Assembly (NCBI GenBank): GCA_903904765.1
Contig: CAIVEA010000161.1
Location: forward strand, 1 to 10,613
Source of the DNA: an uncultured Chloroflexota bacterium
GTDB lineage: Bacteria; Chloroflexota; Anaerolineae; Aggregatilineales; Phototrophicaceae
Reading direction: 5' to 3'
Length of the DNA: 10,613 bases
Numbering within the stretch: the stretch's first letter is position 1; every line of letters starts with the position of its first letter. The position numbers and the translations under genes were made by a program. This document shows positions 1 through 6,716 of the stretch, one piece after another. The notes below the pieces were generated by a model. That model saw nothing but the letters and a program-made list of their open reading frames with translations. It was not told the DNA's origin and did not search any database.

Positions 1-828
1 ATGGGGATCACCGCTGCGGTCAGCGTGGGAGCCTACATCTACATGGTGGGCGGTTCGGGCGAACCGAGTACCAGCATCGAGCAGGCCGCGCCCACACTCG
101 ATCTGTCGAGCGTGACGCTGGAAGCGCAGATTGCCGCCCTCAGTACTCAGGTGGCAGACGCGCAGGCTACCAACGCCGCGCTCACGGCGCAACTGGCTGC
201 TGCTGCCGCACAGCCCACCGCCGAAGCGGCTGCCCCGACTGCCGAAGCCACCACAGAAGCTGCTCCGGCTGCCGAAACTGCTGGTGCAACGCTATTCCGT
301 ATTGTGTCCGCCGAGTCTGAGGCGCGATTCACGCTGACCGAAGACCTGCGCGGCACGTTCACCACCGTCGTTGGTAAAACGAAAGAAGTGGCGGGCGATA
401 TTTTCGTGGACTTCGCCAACCCGTCGGCCTCCAAAGTGGGCGAAATCGTCATCAATGCCCGCACACTGGCGACGGATAACGACTTCCGCAACCGCGCCCT
501 GCGGAGCGAAATTCTCCAGTCGGCACAGGATGCCTACGAGTTCATCCGCTTCACCCCCACCGAACTGATCGGCCTGCCGGCCAGCCTGAGCGTGGGTGAG
601 GAAGTGACCTTCCAGATCGCGGGCAACCTGACGGTGCGCGACATCACACAGCCCATCACTTTCAGTGTGACCGCCAAAGCCGAGAGTGCCGACCGCTTGA
701 CGGGTACAGGCAGCGCCGCTGTCACCCGCGCCCAGTTCAACCTGAGCATCCCCAACGTGCCGAATGTGGCGAACGTCTCGGACGAGGTGACGCTGGAAAT
801 TGATTTCGTGGCGACGAAAGCGGGCTAA
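1..828 (+). CDS. Membrane-anchored YceI-domain protein, probably 5'-truncated by the window edge
   Basis: YceI domains are lipocalin-like beta-barrels that bind long isoprenoid or lipid molecules in the periplasm or outside the cell. The visible 275 residues hold a short hydrophobic stretch (about 1-19), an Ala-rich segment with coiled-coil character (about 36-70), a low-complexity Ala/Pro/Thr/Glu linker with PTAEA units (about 71-95), and a YceI domain (about 97-272). Domain marks are the 'VxG..G.I..D' start near 124-137, INARTLATDN (151-160), ALRSEIL (166-172), FIRFTPT (181-187) and the GNLTVRDITQPITF strand pair (208-221). The hydrophobic stretch starts at residue 1 with no basic residues before it, and no upstream sequence is available, so the ATG at base 1 may be internal and the real start upstream. 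I infer a membrane-tethered, extracytoplasmic lipid-binding protein. Its ligand cannot be told from sequence. Confidence 0.85.
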   Translation: MGITAAVSVGAYIYMVGGSGEPSTSIEQAAPTLDLSSVTLEAQIAALSTQVADAQATNAALTAQLAAAAAQPTAEAAAPTAEATTEAAPAAETAGATLFRIVSAESEARFTLTEDLRGTFTTVVGKTKEVAGDIFVDFANPSASKVGEIVINARTLATDNDFRNRALRSEILQSAQDAYEFIRFTPTELIGLPASLSVGEEVTFQIAGNLTVRDITQPITFSVTAKAESADRLTGTGSAAVTRAQFNLSIPNVPNVANVSDEVTLEIDFVATKAG

Positions 829-863
829 CGCTTCCTAACCTCATCTTTCTGCACAGCGCAGCG

Positions 864-899
864 CAGCGGCGGCTCTCATCATGGAAGCCGCCGCTGTTT
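864..899 (+). terminator. Intrinsic terminator after the YceI gene
   Basis: A perfect 11-bp inverted repeat, CAGCGGCGGCT (864-874) and its complement (886-896), encloses an 11-base loop and is followed by TTTAT. It starts 35 bases after the YceI stop codon. The GC-rich stem and short T stretch fit a Rho-independent terminator, although the T tract is weak. Confidence 0.7.
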
Positions 900-900
900 A

Positions 901-1243
901 TAACAACAATTCCTCGCTATTTTTGTTCAAAAGCACCAAAGAATTCTCGTCTCTCCCGCCCACGTTATCCCGCATCGGGCATCGTTGGTCGCATTTCACA
1001 CTGTCATGGTGGGCATATTGCACACCAGAAGGGGCAAATATGAGCAATATTCGCCCTTTTTCACATAAATACATGAATTTGTTATTCATAACCGCCAAAT
1101 GCTTTGGCGAAACTTCATACATTTCCAAACATGAATCAAGACGGGGAACGTTTTAACCTTTCGTCATGCTCTGATTCCGGTGTCAATTTTTGTTTGTAGC
1201 CGGGTCGCGCTTGTGCCCCATCTGCCTATCTACTGGAGGAATT
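901..1243 (+). promoter_or_regulatory. AT-rich intergenic leader with three inverted repeats upstream of the permease
   Basis: This gene-free stretch looks distinctly richer in A/T than the genes around it. It holds three consecutive inverted repeats. The first is GGGCAAATAT/ATATTCGCCC with one mismatch (1032-1055), whose right arm runs into five T residues (to 1061), so it resembles a terminator. The second is ATGAAT/ATTCAT (1073-1089). The third is CGCCAAA-TGC-TTTGGCG (1093-1109). The octamer ACATGAAT occurs at 1071 and again at 1129. I could not identify a convincing -35/-10 pair or a known riboswitch. The region may carry the permease promoter, operator sites, an attenuator or a small RNA; only the structure itself is seen. 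Confidence 0.4.
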
Positions 1244-2797
1244 ATGAGTTCGTCAAACGCCCCGGCGATGAAGAAAACGCTCGGACTTACTGGCGTGACC
1301 GTGAACGCAATGGCGCTGATTGCGCCCGGCGCGTTCTTGTGGATCACTTATCAGCTTCAGGCGGCCAACGTGGACTCCAACGGGGTCAGCACGGCAGGTG
1401 ATATGTGGACGGGCATTGTGGCGGCGCTGGTGGTAGCCTTCCTGACGGCCTTTGCCTTCGCGGAGCTGGCGCACCGTTACCCGGATGCTGGCACGGGCAG
1501 CGCGTATTATTTTGCCGAAAAAGCCTTCCTAGATCGGGAAGAAGCCAACCACCGCCGCTGGGCGCGGTTGTTCAAGTTTGTGACCGGATGGGCGGCGCAC
1601 CTGTTTTACTGGGTGTATCCGGGCGTGATGGTGGCCTTCATGGCGACGCTGGTGACGTACATCGCCGGACAGTTCGGCCTCACCATCCCTGTGTGGGGGC
1701 AGATCGTGGTCGCCATCCTGTTCTCGGCACTGGTGGGCGCGATTGCGTGGCGCGGCATCAGCGGCTCGACCAATGTGGCGATTGCCATCAATATCATTCA
1801 ACTAGTGACGCTGGTGGTGTTCGCGGTGCTGGCGATTGCCTTCCGCAACGCCAATCCGCTGAACGTCCCGCCCGAAGGCTGGTATCATGCCCAACCGTCC
1901 TCGATCATCATTCCGCACAATTTTGCCGGGATGCTGTTCCAGTCCACGATTGCCATCCTGATTCTGGTGGGTTTCGAGTCCTCGACGGCACTGGGCGCGG
2001 AAGCCAAGAACGCCAAGCGCGACATTCCGCGTGCGGTCATCATTTCGCTGGTCATTCAGGGTATCTTCGCCTACCTGTTCCAGTATTTCGCCGCCAACTA
2101 CGCGCTGGGTAGCTGGCTGGGGAACGATGTGGCGGGCAAGGGCATCACGGCGGCGGCGGCCTCCGGTGCGCCCATCGGTGATATGGCGATCCAAATTGGC
2201 AACTCGATGCTGGGCGGGAACGGTTTCGCCTTCATGATCGTGCTGGCAGTCAGTGTGGCGATTGCCATCCTCGGCACGACGCTGGCGGCTATGAACACTG
2301 CCGTCCGCATCAGCTTTGCGATGGCGCAGGACGCGGAAATGCCGGAAATCATGGGGCTGCTGCATGGCAAGTACGCCACCCCGCACATGGGCATTGTTGT
2401 AATGGTAGTTGTTTCGGCTATCGTCGCCGCAGTCGGCTTGCTGGGCGGCGCGGTCACGCTGACCGGCATCACGCTGGCTTCCAACCTCGGCACGTTCGTG
2501 CTGTACGGCCTGATCTGCGCGGTCACGGTGGTGGCCTTCGCGGGTCGCCCGGAGTTCAGCATGCTGCGGCACCGCATCATCCCGATTGGTGGTTTCCTGC
2601 TGAACGTGCTGATGCTGGGCGCGATCTTCGTGATCGGCATCGCTAGCGGTGGCACAACGGCGCAGGCCACTTACATGGCGCTAGGTATCTCCGGCGTGTG
2701 GTTGCTCATCAGCGTGGCCTATTTCGTCATCAACAGCCGGCAGTCGGGCAAGGCCATCCTGCCCTCAGCAGAAGCTATGCGAAGTTCACAAAGATAA
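1244..2797 (+). CDS. APC-superfamily amino acid permease
   Basis: This 517-residue integral membrane protein is predicted to carry amino acids or related amines across the cytoplasmic membrane by ion-coupled symport or exchange. About 12 hydrophobic segments can be placed, at roughly 13-38, 55-76, 112-140, 150-170, 178-200, 225-250, 263-288, 327-352, 382-402, 408-432, 446-468 and 475-497. APC marks include the unwound first helix with APGAFLW (27-33), the AFAELAHRYPDAGTGSAYYF block after helix 2 (71-90), and GFESSTALGAEAKNAKRDIPRA around the end of helix 6 and loop 6-7 (243-264). The start was set at the ATG at 1244 because GGAGG (1235-1239) sits 4 bases before it; an in-frame ATG at 1190 lacks such a site and would add an unconserved 18-residue tail. 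Substrate is not readable. The nearby glutamine synthetase makes a nitrogen-related substrate conceivable, but this is inference. Confidence 0.9.
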   Translation: MSSSNAPAMKKTLGLTGVTVNAMALIAPGAFLWITYQLQAANVDSNGVSTAGDMWTGIVAALVVAFLTAFAFAELAHRYPDAGTGSAYYFAEKAFLDREEANHRRWARLFKFVTGWAAHLFYWVYPGVMVAFMATLVTYIAGQFGLTIPVWGQIVVAILFSALVGAIAWRGISGSTNVAIAINIIQLVTLVVFAVLAIAFRNANPLNVPPEGWYHAQPSSIIIPHNFAGMLFQSTIAILILVGFESSTALGAEAKNAKRDIPRAVIISLVIQGIFAYLFQYFAANYALGSWLGNDVAGKGITAAAASGAPIGDMAIQIGNSMLGGNGFAFMIVLAVSVAIAILGTTLAAMNTAVRISFAMAQDAEMPEIMGLLHGKYATPHMGIVVMVVVSAIVAAVGLLGGAVTLTGITLASNLGTFVLYGLICAVTVVAFAGRPEFSMLRHRIIPIGGFLLNVLMLGAIFVIGIASGGTTAQATYMALGISGVWLLISVAYFVINSRQSGKAILPSAEAMRSSQR

Positions 2798-2798
2798 C

Positions 2799-2863
2799 CT
2801 TCCCCTCTTATCCCCTTTCCATCGCAATGGAGAGGGGACGTTTAAGCGCAGCAGGGTGAGGAT
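2799..2863. repeat. Palindromic C/T-rich intergenic repeat, copy A
   Basis: The core is an imperfect inverted repeat, CCCCTTTCCAT (2812-2822) against ATGGAGAGGGG (2827-2837), 10 of 11 positions paired around a 4-base loop. The flank GCAGGGTGAGGA (2851-2862) matches the CAGGGTGAGG flank of the larger copy at 6717-6824. It begins right after the permease stop codon. It belongs to a family with further copies near 6200, 6717 and 10493. Confidence 0.55.
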
Positions 2864-2874
2864 TAGCATGAATG

Positions 2875-2896
2875 AGAGGGGCGAATTTGCCCCTCT
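2875..2896 (+). terminator. Possible terminator hairpin between permease and PP2C gene
   Basis: A perfect 8-bp stem, AGAGGGGC (2875-2882) and GCCCCTCT (2889-2896), closes a 6-base loop and is followed by a T-rich but interrupted stretch, GATCGTTTGTTGT. It lies 77 bases after the permease stop. It would end the permease transcript and separate it from the phosphatase gene, but the poor T tract leaves other roles open. Confidence 0.4.
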
Positions 2897-2926
2897 GATC
2901 GTTTGTTGTACAGGAGCATTCCAAAC

Positions 2927-3763
2927 GTGTCGAACGCGCCGCAACTGATCGCCTATGGTCACACCCATGTGGGAACTGTGCGTCAGGAAAATCAGGACGC
3001 TTTCCGGGTATCCGCCTTCACGGATGACAGCCATTTGCAGGCGTTCGGAACTCTGTATGCAGTCGCGGACGGGATGGGTGGGTATGAGCATGGGGCGCTC
3101 GCCAGCACGCAAGCCATCGAAGTCTTTTTCGACACCTTCTATCAAGGGCCGCCGAACAAAATCCCCCAGAATCTGAAGAACTCGGTGCAATCCGCGAACT
3201 GGGCGGTGTATCAGTCCTCGCAGCGGTTGGGCGCACGCATGGGGACAACCTTGAGCGTTCTGCACCTGATCGGCAATCAGTTGCACATCGCTCATATTGG
3301 AGATAGCCGCGTGTATCTGGTGCGCGGGCGCAGCGCCACTTGCCTGACCAACGACCACACGGCGGTGGGTGAACTGGTACGGATGCGTGTTATTTCGGCG
3401 GACAAAGTGCGTACCCACGAACGGCGCTCGATTCTGCAAAAGTGCCTCGGCATGCAGATGGTGGTGCAGCCAGATGTCAGCCAACATACGCTCAAAGATG
3501 GGGATGTGCTGATTGTGTGTACAGATGGCGTGTGGGCGCATATCGAAGATGACGAATTCGCCACGATCACGGCTAGCAAGCGCGACCCCGAATCCATCAG
3601 CCGCCAATTGATTGATGTGGCAATGGAGCGCGAAAGCGACGACAATCTCTCGGCGATCACAGTGCAGGTACAGCAGGTCACGCCCCATGCGGAAAACACA
3701 GGCGAGAAACGTTTGTGGGGATTGCCGCAGATGCTGCGCGGCAAATTGACGGGCAAGGCCTGA
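2927..3763 (+). CDS. PP2C-family serine/threonine protein phosphatase
   Basis: The 278-residue product is a soluble, metal-dependent PP2C (PPM) phosphatase expected to remove phosphate from Ser/Thr residues, normally the counterpart of a Hanks-type kinase such as the one encoded next. All core motifs are present: VRQENQDAF (18-26) with the metal-side Asp24, VADGMGG (46-52) with Asp48, GTTLSVLHL (106-114), HIGDSRVYLVRG (123-134), LIVCTDGVW (195-203) with Asp200, and SDDNLSAITV (237-246) with Asp239-Asn240. There is no signal peptide or membrane segment; about 30 unassigned residues follow the domain. The start was set at GTG 2927 because AGGAG (2912-2916) lies 10 bases upstream; an in-frame TTG at 2903 has no such site. 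The kinase start is 44 bases downstream on the same strand. The target protein is unknown; the kinase or its substrates are the natural guess. Confidence 0.93.
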   Translation: MSNAPQLIAYGHTHVGTVRQENQDAFRVSAFTDDSHLQAFGTLYAVADGMGGYEHGALASTQAIEVFFDTFYQGPPNKIPQNLKNSVQSANWAVYQSSQRLGARMGTTLSVLHLIGNQLHIAHIGDSRVYLVRGRSATCLTNDHTAVGELVRMRVISADKVRTHERRSILQKCLGMQMVVQPDVSQHTLKDGDVLIVCTDGVWAHIEDDEFATITASKRDPESISRQLIDVAMERESDDNLSAITVQVQQVTPHAENTGEKRLWGLPQMLRGKLTGKA

Positions 3764-3771
3764 GTTTAATC

Positions 3772-3801
3772 TTGGTAAATGAAACAGGCACTCGATATAA
3801 T
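3772..3801 (+). promoter_or_regulatory. Putative sigma-70-type promoter for a leaderless kinase mRNA
   Basis: TTGGTA (3772-3777) is followed after 18 bases by a consensus TATAAT (3796-3801). The kinase ATG begins 6 bases later at 3808, where transcription would be expected to start. No good Shine-Dalgarno sequence precedes this ATG. Together these suggest a leaderless transcript reading kinase and glutamine synthetase, separate from or in addition to read-through from the phosphatase gene. Confidence 0.5.
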
Positions 3802-3807
3802 AATCCC

Positions 3808-4788
3808 ATGATGATGTTCCAAATTGGCGACCAGTTTGACCGATTCCAAATCCGTTCCCACATGGCTCAGGGCGGCATGGCGGATATTTACCGTGCCTAC
3901 GACCTGATGAGTGGGAAGGATGTGGTGCTGAAGATTCCCAACCGGATGCTGATTGGCGATCCGGCGCAATTCGAGCGTTTCCAGCGGGAATTGGAAGTGA
4001 CCAACATGCTCAACCACCCCGCCATTCAACGCGGGTTGGGGTCGGGGCAATTCAACCGCACACCCTATCTGGTGACGGCCTTCGTGGATGGCAAGCCGAT
4101 GCGGGATGTGGTGGCGGAACAGGGTGCGATGCCGCCGGACGAAGCCATCGCGCTCATTCGCAAGATTGCAGACGGAATCGCTTATATTCACGAGCATGAA
4201 GTGGTACACCGCGACCTGAAGCCGGAGAACATCCTGATTACGGCGGACGGGCAGCCCGTCATCCTTGATTTTGGCCTCGCGCTGACCAAAAACGCCCACC
4301 GCGTCACTTATGCCAACCTCACCCCCAGCGCCGGAACGCCGGATTACATGGCTCCCGAACAGATTGAAGGGCAGCGCGGGGATGAGCGCACCGATCTGTA
4401 CGCGCTTGGCACGATGTTCTTTGAACTGCTCAGTGGGCGCACGCCGTTTTCTGGGGACAATGTGCAGGTGGTCATGCAGCAGCATCTACAGGGGGCGCTG
4501 CCACGCCTCGATGAAGTGCAGACGGGGATTTCGCCCCAACTGGCGGCGGTGGTGGCACGCTGTTTGCAGCGCAACCCGGATGACCGCTATCCCGATTTGC
4601 GGGCGTTCCTGCGTGATCTGGACAACCTCGACAGCGTAGACATCAGCATTCTGGACAAAGGCACCGGCGAACAAACCGCGCTGCCGTTCTGGTATTCGCC
4701 CACCTTCCGCACGGTGATCGTCAGCATCCTGATTCTGGTTGCCATCGTCATTCTTGCACTTGCCGCCCAAGGAATAGCCCCCAAATGA
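3808..4788 (+). CDS. Hanks-type serine/threonine protein kinase with C-terminal membrane anchor
   Basis: The 326-residue protein is a PknB-like kinase. The catalytic domain spans about 12-275: nucleotide loop AQGGMADIY (20-28), VVLK with the ATP lysine Lys42, helix-C Glu61, catalytic loop HRDLKPEN (134-141), DFG (154-156), SAGTPDYMAPE (174-184) and DLYALG (196-201). All catalytic residues are present; the first glycine of the usual GxGGM loop is Ala20. A juxtamembrane stretch leads to one hydrophobic helix (about 302-320), and only six residues follow, so there is no extracellular sensor domain such as PASTA; it is tail-anchored with the kinase facing the cytoplasm. Three ATG codons in a row (3808, 3811, 3814) make the exact start uncertain. 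The frame stays open further upstream, but that part overlaps the phosphatase gene and adds no kinase sequence. The stop overlaps the start of glutamine synthetase (ATGA), indicating translational coupling. The substrate is unknown. Confidence 0.93.
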   Translation: MMMFQIGDQFDRFQIRSHMAQGGMADIYRAYDLMSGKDVVLKIPNRMLIGDPAQFERFQRELEVTNMLNHPAIQRGLGSGQFNRTPYLVTAFVDGKPMRDVVAEQGAMPPDEAIALIRKIADGIAYIHEHEVVHRDLKPENILITADGQPVILDFGLALTKNAHRVTYANLTPSAGTPDYMAPEQIEGQRGDERTDLYALGTMFFELLSGRTPFSGDNVQVVMQQHLQGALPRLDEVQTGISPQLAAVVARCLQRNPDDRYPDLRAFLRDLDNLDSVDISILDKGTGEQTALPFWYSPTFRTVIVSILILVAIVILALAAQGIAPK

Positions 4789-6119
4789 CCCAGCGTTCCG
4801 CCGAAGACATTTTAGCCACCGTCCAAGCTGAGAAAATCGAGTTTGTTGATCTGCAATTCACCGACATCATGGGGGCGGTGAAAAGCATCACCATCCCCGC
4901 CCACGAACTGCCTGATGCGCTCGATCATGGTGTGTGGTTCGATGGTTCTTCTATCGAAGGTTTCGCCCGAATCGCTGAAAGTGATATGTATCTCGTCCCC
5001 GACCCCTCCACCTACGCGGTGCTGCCGTGGCTGAGTGGTCGCGATACCACCGCCCGTTTCATTTGCGATGTGTTCACGCCCAACGACCAACCCTTCATTG
5101 GCGACCCGCGTGCTGTGCTCAAGCGCGTGCTGGCGGAAGCCGACAATATGGGGCTGGTCTTCAACACCGGCCCGGAGCTGGAATTTTTCCTGCTGAAGCC
5201 CCATGCCGATGGGAGCATCATCCCGCCTGTGCCGCAGGATACCGACAGCTACTTCGACCTGCCGACGGATTTGATCGGCGGCTTGCGCCACGAGATGACC
5301 CACGCCCTCGAAGCGTTGGGCATCACGGTGGAGGCCATGCACGCCGAAGTATCGCACGGGCAGCACGAAATTGACTTCCGCTATTCGGATGCGCTGACCA
5401 CTGCCAATAACGCAGTCACGTTCCGCGTAGCGCTGAAGGTGCTGGCGCGTCAACATGGGCTGCGGGCGACCTTCCTGCCCAAGCCCCTGCGCGGCATGAG
5501 TGGCAATGGCATGCATGTTCATCAAAGTCTGTCGTACAAGGCCACCGGCGCGAACGCCTTTGCTGACCCCGGCGATTCGTATGGCCTATCGCGGATTGCG
5601 CGACATTTTATCGCGGGGCAGTTGGCTCATGCGCGGGGGATGTGCGCCATCCTCGCGCCGCTGGTCAACTCGTACAAACGGCTCGTCCCCGGCTACGAAG
5701 CGCCTGTCCACATCAGTTGGGGGCGCATCAACCGTTCGGCGCTCATCCGCATCCCCCGCGCACATGGCGTTGAATCAACTCGCGTGGAACTGCGCTGTCC
5801 CGACCCCAGTTGCAACCCGTATTTGGCCTTCGCCGTCATGCTGGCCGCCGGGCTGGATGGCATTCGGCGCGAGATGCCACTGTCATCGCCTAGCGAAGAA
5901 AACCTGTATTTGCTGGAAAACCACCGGAGCAGCGCCCTTTCCACGCTGCCGGTCACACTGGAAGCAGCGATTGACGCGCTGGAAGAAGATCAGGTCATCC
6001 GCGAGGCTCTTGGCCCGCATGTGTACGAACGCTTCATCAGCGCCAAACGTTCCGAATGGGACGATTACCGCCTCGAAGTGACCACATGGGAACTGAATAA
6101 GTACCTGACCTCGTATTAA
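4785..6119 (+). CDS. glnA: Type I glutamine synthetase (GSI-alpha-like)
   Basis: The enzyme makes glutamine from glutamate, ammonium and ATP in the cytoplasm and forms dodecamers. Its 444 residues equal the length of the Bacillus GSI-alpha type. Seen motifs are the N-terminal signature WFDGSSIEGF (51-60) with the ammonium-site pair Asp53/Ser56, metal and glutamate ligands in PELEFF (130-135) and AEVSHGQHEIDF (187-198), the ATP signature KPLRGMSGNGMHVHQS (233-248), NSYKRLVPGYEAP (295-307), NRSALIRIP (316-324) and TRVELRCPDPSCNPYLA (332-348). The end, EWDDYRLEVTTWELNKY (424-440), resembles GSI-alpha. Arg62 falls where Bacillus GSI-alpha has its feedback-inhibition arginine. The NLY at 373-375 lacks the NLYDLP context of adenylylated GSI-beta, so control by adenylylation is unlikely. 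Its ATG overlaps the kinase stop codon by ATGA, with no separate promoter visible. A related gamma-glutamyl-amide ligase is a less likely alternative. Confidence 0.92.
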   Translation: MTQRSAEDILATVQAEKIEFVDLQFTDIMGAVKSITIPAHELPDALDHGVWFDGSSIEGFARIAESDMYLVPDPSTYAVLPWLSGRDTTARFICDVFTPNDQPFIGDPRAVLKRVLAEADNMGLVFNTGPELEFFLLKPHADGSIIPPVPQDTDSYFDLPTDLIGGLRHEMTHALEALGITVEAMHAEVSHGQHEIDFRYSDALTTANNAVTFRVALKVLARQHGLRATFLPKPLRGMSGNGMHVHQSLSYKATGANAFADPGDSYGLSRIARHFIAGQLAHARGMCAILAPLVNSYKRLVPGYEAPVHISWGRINRSALIRIPRAHGVESTRVELRCPDPSCNPYLAFAVMLAAGLDGIRREMPLSSPSEENLYLLENHRSSALSTLPVTLEAAIDALEEDQVIREALGPHVYERFISAKRSEWDDYRLEVTTWELNKYLTSY

Positions 6120-6137
6120 TCATACGTTTGGGAATAT

Positions 6138-6177
6138 AAAACACCCCGCGCCAGCCGATGCCGACGCGGGGCGTTTT
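6138..6177. terminator. Bidirectional terminator between glutamine synthetase and RDD genes
   Basis: A 7-bp GC stem, CCCCGCG (6144-6150) with CGCGGGG (6165-6171), is extended after one mismatch by AAAAC (6138-6142) paired with GTTTT (6173-6177). A-tract on one side and T-tract on the other let it work on both strands, which suits its place between two convergent genes: 18 bases after the synthetase stop and 67 bases beyond the RDD gene stop. Confidence 0.85.
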
Positions 6178-6199
6178 GGTTAAACTTGACCCGCTGCGC

Positions 6200-6233
6200 C
6201 TCCCCTCTCCGTGCGGCTGAGGGGGCTGAGGGA
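6200..6233. repeat. Short C/T-rich palindrome, possible partial repeat copy B
   Basis: CCCCTC (6202-6207) pairs with GAGGGG (6219-6224) and a second GCTGAGGGA follows. The CCCCTCTCC arm matches the start of the hairpin at 10572-10608. It is short, so it may be a decayed half-copy of the intergenic repeat family rather than a full element. Confidence 0.35.
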
Positions 6234-6244
6234 TGCAGTGCGCC

Positions 6245-6637
6245 TTACGCTTTCACGACATAGGTACTGGCGATTTTGTCGTGCCAGCCCTGCCGTTCGC
6301 TGTCAAACAGCGCCCAAATCCAGCCGAGGCCGATCACGAAGCTGTTGATGAAGTAGCCGACGTAGCGCAGGATGGCATCGGCATCGCGGATGGGCGTGCC
6401 GTCCTTCTTGACCACACGGATTTTCAGCAGGCTCTTGCCGGGTGTCTGCCCGTTCTGGCGCGTGAGGAAGTACCACGTATACGCGCAGCCGACGATGAAG
6501 CTGAGGATGCCGCCTGCGTTGCCGAAAATGTTGGTCACGATTCCGGTGACGACACCCAGAATGATGCTGTCAATTACCAGCGCGAAAAAGCGCGTACCGA
6601 CATCGGCCAGTTCATAGGTGGTGCTGTTCTGGTTCAT
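6245..6637 (-). CDS. RDD-family membrane protein
   Basis: This 130-residue protein has the RDD fold, named for conserved Arg and Asp residues; the family is widespread and mostly of unknown function, with some members linked to transport or stress tolerance. Seen marks are DVGTRFFALVIDSIIL (12-27) with Arg16 and Asp23, the loop QTPGKSLLKIRVV (64-76), LRYVGYFIN (90-98) and the C-terminal block FDSERQGWHDKIASTYVV (111-128). Three membrane segments are likely, at about 18-38, 42-58 and 92-110. The start was set at ATG 6637 because AGGGG (complement of 6647-6651) lies 9 bases upstream; a TTG three codons earlier directly abuts that site and is rejected. It is transcribed alone, convergent with glutamine synthetase. 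Nothing in the context reveals its role. Confidence 0.88.
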   Translation of the reverse strand: MNQNSTTYELADVGTRFFALVIDSIILGVVTGIVTNIFGNAGGILSFIVGCAYTWYFLTRQNGQTPGKSLLKIRVVKKDGTPIRDADAILRYVGYFINSFVIGLGWIWALFDSERQGWHDKIASTYVVKA

Positions 6638-6716
6638 GGATTTCAACCCCTGTTACATACCGTTCTCAATACTTATTACGCGCCACAGGCCGCAAAAGTT
6701 GCACGGGTGTAGCGAT

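Noticed and set aside
881..1156. Open frame of 91 codons in the intergenic region on the + strand
   Set aside because: It starts inside the terminator hairpin of the YceI gene, has no ribosome site and an unlikely composition, and crosses several hairpins.
1145..1165. GGAAC followed by CGTC upstream of the permease, resembling an ECF promoter
   Set aside because: The spacer is only 12 bases; ECF promoters need about 15 to 17.
1190..1243. Upstream in-frame ATG extending the permease by 18 residues
   Set aside because: No ribosome site before it, whereas GGAGG lies ideally before ATG 1244; the extra residues do not fit the family's N-terminus.
1802..2572. 256-codon open frame antisense to the permease
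   Set aside because: Composition dominated by Arg, His, Gln and Asp, typical of the complement of a GC-rich membrane-protein gene; no ribosome site or motif.
2786..3688. 300-codon open frame antisense to the PP2C gene
   Set aside because: It is the mirror of a gene with complete PP2C motifs; the translated protein shows no recognisable domain.
4812..5525. 237-codon open frame antisense to glutamine synthetase
   Set aside because: Fully inside a gene with all family signatures; no independent coding evidence.
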